Shown in pieces: positions 1 to 8,764 of a stretch of 64,000 nt of DNA. The notes beneath the pieces were generated by a model. The model was not told the DNA's origin. It saw only the letters and a list, made by a program, of their open reading frames with translations, and made no database searches. The position numbers and the translations under genes were made by a program. Positions within the stretch are counted from its first letter, which is position 1. Each line of letters begins with the position of its first letter. This DNA is from CAWATZ01 sp963784995 (GTDB taxonomy: Bacteria; Planctomycetota; Planctomycetia; Gemmatales; Gemmataceae): NCBI GenBank assembly GCA_963784995.1, contig CAWATZ010000006.1, positions 1,178,001-1,242,000 of the forward strand, read 5' to 3'.

Positions 1-609
1 GATCCCATTGCGGGAGGTAGGGATGGGCTTCGACGTGAACGACTGCGGGCTTGATCCTCCCCGCCTCAAAGATCTCTTGTACCTGGCCCAGGCTGACGTC
101 GGATAAGCCGATGGCCTTGCACTTGCCCTCGTCCACCAGGCCCTCCAACGCCCTCCACGTATCCAGCAACGTCACCCCTTTGTCATAAATCACATTGCCG
201 TTCGCATCCCTCGGGTCTTGCTCGTCTCCAGGTTGGAAAGCAAAGGGGGTGTGGATGAGATAGAGATCGACGTAGTCGAGTTGGAGCCTCTTGAGACTGG
301 CCTCGAAGGCGGGATTGACGCGTTCGGGACGATGATTGTTATTCCAGAGCTTCGTGGCGATAAACACTTCCTCCCGCTTGATCTTCCCCGCCTGGAACAC
401 CTCCTGCAGCGCTTCGCCGACCTCCTTTTCATTTCGGTAGCGTTCCGCAGCGTCGAGCTGGCGGAATCCCGCCTCCAGCGCCGCCTTGGTCGCGGTCCTG
501 GTTGCCACGGGGTCGGGAATCAGTGTGCCAAAGCCGAGGGCGGGGATAGCACCGGATCCATTGTTGAGGGCTATCTTCGTATAGCGAAGGTTGTCGCTCT
601 CTACCATTG
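1..609 (-). CDS. Aldo/keto reductase, 3' end outside window, frameshift near start
   Basis: This is an NADPH-dependent aldo/keto reductase of the AKR superfamily, probably soluble. The reverse strand reads NNGSGAIPALGFGT near the N-terminus, then the catalytic tetrad: Asp and Tyr in LDAAERYRNE, Lys in IATKLWNN and His in YLIHTP. It continues to SDVSLGQVQEIF and is cut by the window edge after about 200 residues of the usual 270-330. The ATG at 607-609 has a good ribosome binding site (GGAGGAGTGAAGCA before it). However, the ATG frame runs only MVE before a (CT)4 tract at 597-604 puts it out of register with the enzyme frame. One base missing, or two extra, would give a continuous protein. It lies 123 bp downstream of another reductase on the same strand. 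The family is certain; the substrate cannot be told. Confidence 0.85.
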
Positions 610-732
610 CTTCACTCCTCCAATATTAACCAGGTGGACCTCAGCCCGGGGCGCGAGCAGCAAGTCATCGGTGACCAGGATCACGTGAGGCCGCCGGCCT
701 CATTACGGAAGTGGAGACAGGGAGCGTTCGGT

Positions 733-1710
733 TCAGCGGTTCACCACGCTCATGTCCTCGTAGCGCTCCCCGCTGGCCGCGCCTTTCGGCGCTGCCTCGT
801 CGATCCGTTGCAGATCCTCCGGCGTCAGGGCGACCCCGAGCGCGGCCACGTTCTCCTCCAGGTTTTTGCGGCGCTTGGTGCCAGGGATGGGAACGATGCC
901 CTGGGCCAGGAGCCACGCGAGGGCCAACTGGGCCGGCGTCACCTGCTTCGTGGCGGCGATCTCCTTCACCCGGTCCACAAGTTGCAGGTTCTTCTGGAAG
1001 TTCTCTCCCTGGAACCGCGGCCTGTGGCGACGCCAGTCGTCCGGTGGCAGATCCTCGAAGCGGCGCAACTGGCCGGTGAGGAAGCCGCGGCCGAGTGGGC
1101 TGTACGCGACGAAGCCGATGCCCAATTCCCGGACGGTGGGGATGAGTTCGTCCTCGGGGTCGCGGCTCCACAGCGAAAACTCGGTCTGCAGGGCGGAGAT
1201 CGGGTGGACGGCATGCGCCCGGCGGAGGGTCGCGGGCGCCGCCTCGCACAGGCCGAGGTAACGCACCTTCCCCTGTCGTACCAGCTCCGCCATGGCGCCG
1301 ACGGTCTCTTCGATGGGGACGTTTGGATCGACGCGGTGCTGGTAGTAGAGGTCGATGGCATCGACGCCCAACCGCCGGAGCGAGCCGTCGCAGGCCTCGC
1401 GCACGTACTCCGGCCGGCCGTCTATGCCTCCCCCCCCCTTACCGTCCGTCCCGCCCACGAAGCCGAACTTCGTGGCCACCCGCACGTGGTTACGCCGGCC
1501 GCGAAGCGCCTTGCCGACCAGCTCCTCGTTGGTGAATGGGCCGTAGGCGTCCGACGTGTCGAGCAAATTGATCCCCAGGTCCAGGGCCCGGTGGATGGTC
1601 GCGATGGACTCGCCCTCATCGGCGGGCCCATAGGCATCGCTCATGCCCATGCAGCCGAGTCCCATCGCGGAGACGGTCAAACCCTGCTTGCCGAGTCGTC
1701 GCTGCTCCAT
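733..1710 (-). CDS. Aldo/keto reductase (YajO/Tas-like)
   Basis: This is a complete soluble aldo/keto reductase of about 325 residues. It starts MEQRRLGKQGLTVSAMGLGC. The tetrad is visible as Asp and Tyr in LLDTSDAYGP, Lys in VATKFGF and His in YYQHRVDPN. The C-terminal half carries LAWLLAQGIVPIPGTKR, the NADPH-phosphate-binding segment of this class. An ATG 15 bases further upstream exists, but the chosen start is preceded by AGGAGGAAGCAT, an excellent ribosome binding site that would otherwise be coding. The family reduces aldehydes and ketones with NADPH; no specific substrate can be inferred. It precedes the partial reductase at 1-609 on the same strand and may be co-transcribed with it. 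Confidence 0.93.
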   Translation of the reverse strand: MEQRRLGKQGLTVSAMGLGCMGMSDAYGPADEGESIATIHRALDLGINLLDTSDAYGPFTNEELVGKALRGRRNHVRVATKFGFVGGTDGKGGGGIDGRPEYVREACDGSLRRLGVDAIDLYYQHRVDPNVPIEETVGAMAELVRQGKVRYLGLCEAAPATLRRAHAVHPISALQTEFSLWSRDPEDELIPTVRELGIGFVAYSPLGRGFLTGQLRRFEDLPPDDWRRHRPRFQGENFQKNLQLVDRVKEIAATKQVTPAQLALAWLLAQGIVPIPGTKRRKNLEENVAALGVALTPEDLQRIDEAAPKGAASGERYEDMSVVNR

Positions 1711-2181
1711 ATGCTTCCTCCTCATGTTGCATGCACTCTCAGCCGGGATCTACCAGATGAGCGTTGACTGCGTTATCCACGGCCTCGCCCGGCTTTCCTG
1801 AACACGAATTGTACACTGGCCGACTGCTGGCATGCCAAGAAAATCCGGAACGGAAGCCGAGAAAGCGCCAACCCCGAATTGGTCTTTTGTCCAGGTAAGG
1901 GAGCGCAGCGCCCAGCATGAACCCTGCGATAGCGGGCGGCAGGTCAGAGACACCGACGCAAGTTCGTGTCGTGGTGTTCGACGCGGAGGTCACATCAGAC
2001 CGAGGTATCCGCCCTGCTGAAGTTCATCGTACCAGGCTCATCTGGCCTGTCGCGTCTTCAGCAGCCGGTACATCGGCCCTGCCGCGCTGCGGAGCCGCGC
2101 AGTAAAACGCGGAGCGAGCCTCCACTGTCAGATGGGGGAGACGCGCTCCGCTGCGCCGCTGCGCGGCTAACGGGTTCACGG
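1711..2181. other. Intergenic region with a degenerate palindrome
   Basis: I see no convincing gene here. Short open frames have neither a ribosome binding site nor a recognisable product. Roughly 2093-2168 forms an imperfect palindrome whose right arm, read on the reverse strand, begins AGCCGCGCAGCGGCGCAGCG. This resembles the perfect palindromes at 26406-26481 and 42720-42800. It ends 13 bases after the stop codon of the reverse-strand gene at 2182 and could act as its terminator. The part nearest 1711 must hold the promoter of the reductase at 733-1710, but no clear -35/-10 pair stands out. Confidence 0.5.
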
Positions 2182-5100
2182 TCATCTGTTCCGCCGGGGC
2201 GGTGGATCGTCGCCGGCCGTCAGCGACTGGAGGTACGTGACCAGGTCGGCCAGGTCCTCGGGCGTCAGGTTGTTGGCCAGCCCATCCGGCATCATCGACT
2301 GCTTCAGGATGGTCCGGGATTCAATCTCGGCCAGCGGCAACTCTCTCTGGGCCCCCGTCGCTTCGCGGATCACCACGCTCCTGGCCCGCTCGCTGACGAC
2401 GAACCCGGAAACCGTTTTCCCGCTGGCCAATTCAAAGTGGTACGTCTCGAACCCCTGGGCGATCTTGGCGCTCGGCTTGAGGATCGACTCCACCAGCTCG
2501 GCCCCGCTGTAGCGCTTGCCGATGCCCACCAGGTGCGGCCCTTTCAGGGTCTGGCCGTCCGCGTCCGTGTGGCAAGCGCTGCACAGCGTGGTCTTGAACA
2601 GCACCTTTCCCTTCACAGCGTCTCCCCGGGCCGCCAGGGCGCGCCGGGACGCCGTCTCGAAGGGCATGTTGCCAATCTGGTTGCGGTTGCTGGGATCGAC
2701 CTTCGGCACCACGACCACGGGCTCCTTCTCCGCACTCGGTGCCGACTCGGGCCGGCTCGGCAACCCTGCAAGCGACACCCGATGTCTGGCCAGTTCCCTC
2801 CGCAGGAAGGTCGCGGTCTCGGCGTCTCCGTCGGTGGCGGCGCTGGTGAGGACCGCCGCGATCCGCTTGCTCTGGTCCCACTCCTGCGGGTCGTAGTAGG
2901 GACCGGCGTTCTCGGGGCGGATGCCCCACCAACTGCCCTTGTAGTCCGCCTCGCGGTAATGCAGACGGACCAGGTCTGCCAGGATGTCGCGGCGCAGCTC
3001 CGCGGAGCGCGTCGTCCCCAGCTTCTTGATGAGCCCCTCGACGGTCTTCTTGTCGTGCATCCAGCGCAGGGCCCACAGCGCCCCTGGCGCGTATGGCCCG
3101 TCAAGTCCATCGAGACAGGCATCGATGGCACCCAGCGATACGAGGGTCCGCACGGCGAGATGTGGGAGGACCCGATCGGCGTCGGGCTGGGCATGCACCG
3201 GCGTCCTGATCGGCATCACGGAGCCCTTCGGCCGGGCCGTCAGTGGCAGGATCTGCTTCGCCGCCGACACGGCGTTGAGCCGACCCAGGCTGATGAGCGC
3301 CTGGGCCTGCACCCGGGGCGACTCGTCGGTCAACGCCGTGACGAACCGTTTCGAGTCGAGCCCGTCCAGCTCCTTTTTCCGGTCGGTCAAGGCACGCAGC
3401 GCGAACTCGCGCACCTTGGCGTCTTCCGCCAGCTTCAGCAGCGTCGAGTGCGATTCCTTCCCGTCCAGCTGCTTCAGCGCGAAGATTGCGATAACGCGCC
3501 CCTCCAGCCGCGCCGCGCCGTTCGACGCCAGCTTGACCAGCGCCTTGCTGGCCTCGGCGTTCCGGCCGCGCCGCAGGATCTCACGCTGAGCGTGCAGGCG
3601 GGCCACGGAGTTCGGCCCGGACAGCAGCTCGATCAACCGGCCGAGATCGGCCTCCTTCAGATTGGGGAATGGTTTCGCTTCGAGTCCCGGAGGCGTGACT
3701 CGCGCGATGAACCCCACGTTCGGCCCAACGTAGGTGCTGGCCTCGCCGCCGCGCCAGCTGGCGACGTAGAGCCGGCCGCTGCCGTCCAGGTCGATCCCGG
3801 TCGGCCGGGGGAACTTCAGGAACGTTTCCTGCTTCAGATCGAACGTTGGGCCGTGCGGCTGCAGTTCGTGCCGGTAGACCTCGCTCCGGCCCCAGTCGCC
3901 GGTGAACAGGACGTTGCGGTACTTCTCGGGCCAGCGCTCGTCTTGCAGGTACAGGTTGCCGACGCCGGAGCCGCCGCCGAACTGGCCCAGCGGCGGCATG
4001 ATCTCCGCGGGGAAGTTGGCGTAGTGCTGCGAGTAGCCGTAGTAAGCGCTCTGCATCAGATGGCTGACGCGCACGTCCCAGCCCAGCGCCCGGTTGTCGT
4101 CGTTGTCGCGGGTGAACAGGTTCATGAAGGGGTCGATGCCGATGTCGAAGGGGTTCCGCAGGCCGGTGGCGAAGATCTCCAGGTCAGTTCCGTCAGGCCG
4201 GACGCGCACGATGCCGCCGCGCATCGTCACCGTGCTGCCGTCCTTCCCCTTCGCCGGCGGACAGCCGTAGTCGCCGACCGCAATGTAGATCCAGCCGTCG
4301 AGCCCCATGCGGATGCCGTTGGTGGTATGGTCGCCGCCGCGCCTGTCGATCATGTCGCTGGTCAGGCCGGTGACCAGGATCTCCGACTGCGTCGCGACGC
4401 CCTTGCCGCCGTCCCGGTAGACGCTGAGGAACGGCGGGTGCAGGACCCACAGGGAGCCGTCCTGGTAGACCAGGCCGCGGGGGTGGTCCATCTTCGCGAA
4501 AACCGTGACCTCATCGACCTTGCCGTCGCCGTCCTTGTCGATGCAGCGCAGCACCTTGCCGCCGCCGGGCGTCCTGCCGATCGACCCTTGCTCATCGACG
4601 GCGACGAACAGCTCGCCGGTGGGCGCCGCCGCCAGCGCCACCGGGTAGCTCACCTTCGGCGGAGCGGCGAACAGCGACACGGTCGAAGCCCTCGGGCGCC
4701 TTCACGACGTCGCGGAACGTCTTCTCATCGATGGGCTGGCTCGCTCCCGGCCGCCCGGGCGGATCGAAGCCGCCCGGCTGCCCAAAGCCGAAGCCGCGCG
4801 GGACGTAGCCCTGACTCTTGCTGGCCAGTTGCGTCGCGACCGACGCCGTTCGCTTCTCCACGAACGTCTTCAGGTTGGGCGGCTGCGGCGCCTGGCCTCC
4901 CGGAGGGCCGAACCTCTGCTGCGGGGGTTCCTTGCGCGCCTCGACCGCCTTCTTCTCCTTCGCCAGCGGCTCCTTTGTCGCCTTCTCGATCGCCTCGATC
5001 TGCTTCAGCAGACCTGCCTTGGTGAACGTCTTCTCCAACAGTTCCTTGAGGATGCCGCGGTACTTCTCGGACACTTCCTTGATGCCGAGCAGCCGTTCCA

Positions 5101-6200
5101 CCAGCTTGTTGCTTCCCGGGTACGGGCGCGTGACGCTCAGGTCCATCAGCTGGTCCGCTGTCCCCATCAGCAGGAAGTTGGCCAGCGAAAACTCCAGGTC
5201 GCCGGGGAGGAAGACGAACTTGTTCGTTTTGGGGTGCAGATACAGGTGATAGTTGTGCCCCAGGGCGAAGACGCTCTCCAGGTTGGACGTCAGCGCGTTG
5301 GCGGCCAGGAAGCGCAGGAAGCCGTCCACGTCGAGGTAGGAGTCAATCTCCTTCTTGAACTCGGTGTCGCTGGCCTGGTTGACCAGTCGGGCGAACGCGA
5401 TGACGCGCTGCCTCTGCTCCTTGGTCGGCTCGGACTGGGGCCGATACTGGTTCTTGTAGCGCTCCCAGTCGGCGCCGAGAAAGTCCACGCTGCGGACCTG
5501 GAAGGGCTTCATCAGCAGGCCCTTGTCGCTCCCGAAGCGCTCCGCAAGGAACGGGTTGTCCACGTTCTCCACCACGGCGTACAGGCCGAGGTGCTCCTTG
5601 TCGTACTTGCCCGGCACGGTCAGAGTGACCTCGGCGAACGCCGTGCGCGGCGCGGGGACACCCGCCGTCCCGGAACACCGAGTAGGCCAGGACCTCCCGA
5701 CCCTTCGCCGGGTCCATCGGCATCGCATGCAGCTGGATCGCCGTGAGCCCGTGGAAGTTCTGGTCGCTGAACTTGTTGAGCTGGATCTTCAGGGGCCGTT
5801 TCAGGTTGCGTGAGGAAGCGAAGTAGGTGATCTCGCCGCTATAGCGAACGCCGACCTTCTTGAGAGTCTTGCCTTCCGCGGAGAAGTCGCCCTGGGCCCA
5901 GCGGAATTCGGTGCCGAAGAGGTTCCGTTCGCTGTCGCGCCTGTCCCCGGGCACCGGTCGCGCGGGCTGCCCTCCGGGGACGCCAAAGCCGCCGGCCGAC
6001 GGCTGCATGGCCTCGTACTCCTTGGCGGGGATTTCGAGATGCACCGCCCACACCTTGGTGAGTCCGAAGACGTCCTTGGCGGGCGTTTCCTTCCCGTCCC
6101 CGGCCGGGGAAGGCGTCACTCCAGGGCCAAGCAGGACGCAGGACAGGACGGCAGCGGCGCAGATCAGCGCGGTCGCCCCGGCGAGAAAACGTCGGCTCAT
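2182..6200 (-). CDS. CotH domain - PVC-type heme-binding - HEAT - cytochrome c fusion protein (two frameshifts)
   Basis: This is one exported protein of about 1340 residues in three reading frames. The N-terminus (MSRRFLAGATALICAAAVLS) is a signal peptide. A CotH-like domain follows (VRYSGEITYFASS, NKFSDQNFHGLTAIQLH, LYAVVENVDNPF, FVFLPGDLEFSL), then a Gln/Pro/Gly linker. Next is a sorbosone-dehydrogenase-like propeller (VSLFAAPPKVSYPVALAAAP, DHTTNGIRMGLDGWIYIAVG), a HEAT-like segment and a C-terminal cytochrome c with CSACH and an axial-Met candidate in QSMMPDGL. The frame breaks at about 5661 (an extra G in a GGG run) and about 4681 (an extra C). Removing one base at each gives an uninterrupted protein, through FRDGGVPAPRT and APEGFDVSLFAAPP. 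CotH in spores is an atypical kinase; its role in planctomycetes is unknown. A periplasmic redox or surface role is inferred from the heme motif and export signal. The start is the ATG at 6200 with GAGGTG upstream. Confidence 0.85.
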
Positions 6201-6585
6201 CACAGCACCTCACGCAGTGGTGTTCGTTGCATCAGGGGAGTAACTTCACGGCCAGCCCGCGCGACGGGCGGGTCTACGTTCCCCTATCTTGTGGAGATGC
6301 AGTCGGCTAGGCGATGTAGCGCGGCGTGCAGGCTTTTTCCGGTCCGCGAGAAGTGAGCGGCCGGCTGCCAAGCTACTAACCTCGCTGGGCACCCTCTTCC
6401 AGGGAATGCCTGCTTTTCAGGGTGGTTTCCCCTGTTGGGGATGTCGTCCTTCCACGGCGTAACGCCGCAGCAAACGCTACCTCGGGCAGCCGACCGCTCC
6501 TGGGTGATCTAGCTCCAGGTGAAGGCGACGGCAAGCTGTGGAAGAACGCTAACGCGGCGGTCGAAACGTCAAACCGGATACAAAG
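6201..6585. other. Intergenic region, 385 bp
   Basis: I see no gene, palindrome or RNA gene here. It lies upstream of the reverse-strand CotH fusion gene and downstream of the reverse-strand gene at 6586-7212, so it should contain the promoter of the fusion gene and perhaps a terminator. Neither is recognisable by eye. Confidence 0.4.
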
Positions 6586-7212
6586 TCACACCCGCGTATG
6601 CGAAAACAGGTTGGCCTGCCGGGTGACTGCATCACGCGCCAGGGCTCGCAGCCGCAAGAGGACCCACACCAGGGCGTCTCCCTCCCCTTCTTCGAGCCGG
6701 GCGCACCACTTTGCGGAGTAGCGCTGCAACTGTTTCCTGGACGCTTTCGCGAGCAGGGGAATCGCTTGAGCTTGGATGGCTCCAATAAACCCTTCATCCT
6801 CTGGACAGTCCACAAACCGACCGGGCGGCACGTTATCCCCGACGAGGACGGCTCCCAGTTCTTGAAGCTCGTAATGCGTGATTCCCTTCATCGCAACGTG
6901 CGGAAGGGTGCGCAGAACAGTCGGACAGCAATCCTCCAGCCACTGCTGATAGTCCAGGAATTCGCCGTCCGGCGGCAAGACCGGCGGCAGCAAGGGCCGA
7001 TCGATTCCCTCATAAAGGGATGGCAGTTCACCACGCGGCACGGGGGAGCCAGGATCCCAGGTTACGATGGTAATGTCCTCTGCCTGACCGGCAAAGGGAT
7101 TCTTTCGGGTTTCCTGCCGTGGAGCTGGAGCAGGAAGGGGAAGACGCCAGCCGGGAAACAACTCCGTCAATTCGGAGTCTGTGGCCGTGAACAGCGTTGT
7201 GTAGATGGCCAT
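6586..7212 (-). CDS. Uncharacterised protein, 208 aa
   Basis: I do not recognise the family. The protein starts MAIYTTLFTATDSELTELFP. It has no signal peptide or membrane segment, so it is probably cytoplasmic. A Pro-rich stretch (LPLPAPAPRQE) separates the N-terminus from a body containing ITYELQELGAVL-like and VGDNVPPGRFVDCPEDEGF segments and an Arg/Leu-rich C-terminus. The ATG at 7212 is preceded by GGAG at good spacing. The start lies 51 bp downstream of the PQQ-like propeller gene on the same strand, so the two may be co-transcribed. That it is a real gene rests on the start signal, its position in a strand-consistent block and the ordered, non-repetitive protein. Confidence 0.6.
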   Translation of the reverse strand: MAIYTTLFTATDSELTELFPGWRLPLPAPAPRQETRKNPFAGQAEDITIVTWDPGSPVPRGELPSLYEGIDRPLLPPVLPPDGEFLDYQQWLEDCCPTVLRTLPHVAMKGITHYELQELGAVLVGDNVPPGRFVDCPEDEGFIGAIQAQAIPLLAKASRKQLQRYSAKWCARLEEGEGDALVWVLLRLRALARDAVTRQANLFSHTRV

Positions 7213-7263
7213 GAGGAACTCCGATCAGGAGTCGCTGCGACGGTCTGCTGGGAACGGTCCGCC

Positions 7264-8538
7264 TCACTTCTTCTCGGCTGCCACGTCGTAGCACAACAGC
7301 ACTCCGCCATCGCGCAAATACAGACGCCCGTTGGCCACGACAGGGTGCGGCCAGGCAGGTCGGTCGCCGTGGTCGGGCTGCTCGAATTGTCCCTTTTCGC
7401 GGTAGCCTTCCGGGGTCGCCTCCACCAGCGCCACCTTCGGCGTGATTTCCTTGCCAAAGCCGCTTCCTCCCTGACCACGGACGTACAGCATCCCATCCAC
7501 GCAGCAGAGGGACGCCGACCCGACACAGGCGTGATGCCATTTCTCCTCGCCTGTCTTGAAGTCCAGGCACACCAGTTCACCGCGGGCATTGGTGCCGTAC
7601 AGGAAATCGCCCACGCGCACCACGCCGCCAATGCTGTTCAGCCTGGTGGTGTTGTAGTAGACCTGATCGCTGGTCACTTCGTTCTTGCCCACCTTGATGC
7701 GGTTCAGCCCGCTGCCGTTGCGCGAGGTCGAGGTAAACACACAATCGTCGTGAAACACGGGTGTTGGAATGTTCGCGGCCGGGTCCTTGGTTTTGTTGTA
7801 ACGCCAGAGCAGTTTCCCCGTTTTGGCATCGACCCCAACCACTCCGTCGGCCAGAAACTGCACGTACTGCCGGACGCCTCCCACCTCCACGGCGATCGCC
7901 GAGGAATAGGCAGCGTTGTCTCCCTCGGGTGCGGTACACTTCCAGACCAGGGCGCCGTCCTTCTTCTTCAGAGCGACCAGCATCGCCTTTTTGCCGCCCG
8001 GAGTACAGACGAGCACGTCGCCATCGATTAGCACCGACTCGGAATAAGCCCAGGCGCCCGGTGTGCCATCGAAATCTTTTTTGAGGTTCTTGGCCCAGAT
8101 CAACTCCCCCTGCTCTTTCTTCAGACAGGCGAGATCGCCGTCGGAGCCCAGAACGTAAATCCGGTCGCCATCCACCGTTGGCGTGGAGCGCGTCCCGGGA
8201 TACTGGGGCCCCATGTTGGGGCCGACCTTGCCAACCCGGGTGGCCCAGACCTGTGAGCCGTCCTTGACCGAGAGGGCCACGGCGAACTCCTCACCCTTGC
8301 GGTCAGCCATGAGGTAGATCCGGTCACCGACGACGGCCGGGGTCGAGTAGCCGCCGCCGAGGTCCTTGACCTTCCACAGGAGCTTCGGCCCCCCCTTGGG
8401 CCACTGCTTCAGCAGACCGGTCTCTTTGGACAGGCCAGTGCGTTCTGGCCCACGCCACTGAGGCCAGTCGTCTCCGGTGGCGATCCCGGCCAGCAGACAA
8501 GAAGCCACAATGCCGCCAAACAGACTGTGGGTACGCAT
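7264..8538 (-). CDS. Exported PQQ-like beta-propeller repeat protein
   Basis: The protein has 424 residues. The start MRTHSLFGGIVASCLLAGIATG is a signal peptide and is followed by DDWPQWRGPERTGLS, the usual opening of planctomycete PQQ-like propeller proteins. Repeated blades follow, with motifs such as GGYSTPAVVGDRIYLMADR, GDRIYVLGSDGDLACL, GDVLVCTPGG, KTGKLLWRYN and GEEKWHHACVGSASLCCVDG. No residues diagnostic of an active quinoprotein dehydrogenase are evident, so it is better regarded as a structural or binding propeller in the periplasm. An in-frame upstream start exists, but the ATG at 8538 directly precedes the signal peptide. The gene at 6586-7212 follows closely. Confidence 0.88.
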   Translation of the reverse strand: MRTHSLFGGIVASCLLAGIATGDDWPQWRGPERTGLSKETGLLKQWPKGGPKLLWKVKDLGGGYSTPAVVGDRIYLMADRKGEEFAVALSVKDGSQVWATRVGKVGPNMGPQYPGTRSTPTVDGDRIYVLGSDGDLACLKKEQGELIWAKNLKKDFDGTPGAWAYSESVLIDGDVLVCTPGGKKAMLVALKKKDGALVWKCTAPEGDNAAYSSAIAVEVGGVRQYVQFLADGVVGVDAKTGKLLWRYNKTKDPAANIPTPVFHDDCVFTSTSRNGSGLNRIKVGKNEVTSDQVYYNTTRLNSIGGVVRVGDFLYGTNARGELVCLDFKTGEEKWHHACVGSASLCCVDGMLYVRGQGGSGFGKEITPKVALVEATPEGYREKGQFEQPDHGDRPAWPHPVVANGRLYLRDGGVLLCYDVAAEKK

Positions 8539-8764
8539 GGGACTCCTCACGCGGGTGAAAGGATGGAAGGAAGCGAAAGCCACAAGAGGAGTTTAGTCGC
8601 CGGGCCAGGAGTTGACAACACTTCCGACTGACTGGGCACCCACGCCGTTTGACTGGCGATCAACGTCGAGCGTCGGCCCCACACAAATCCTTGCGACCGC
8701 GGGCGGCTTCCGGTATCCTGTCCTCCATGACCCTGGCATCCCAAATCCTCCTCCCTGGTGCAGC

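Noticed and set aside
1739..1993. 84-codon reverse frame
   Set aside because: It has no ribosome binding site, family or conserved context.
1966..5025. Forward-strand open frame of over 1000 codons
   Set aside because: It is antisense to the CotH-heme fusion gene, Arg/Gln/Leu-rich without any domain, and has no ribosome binding site. It results from high GC at third positions.
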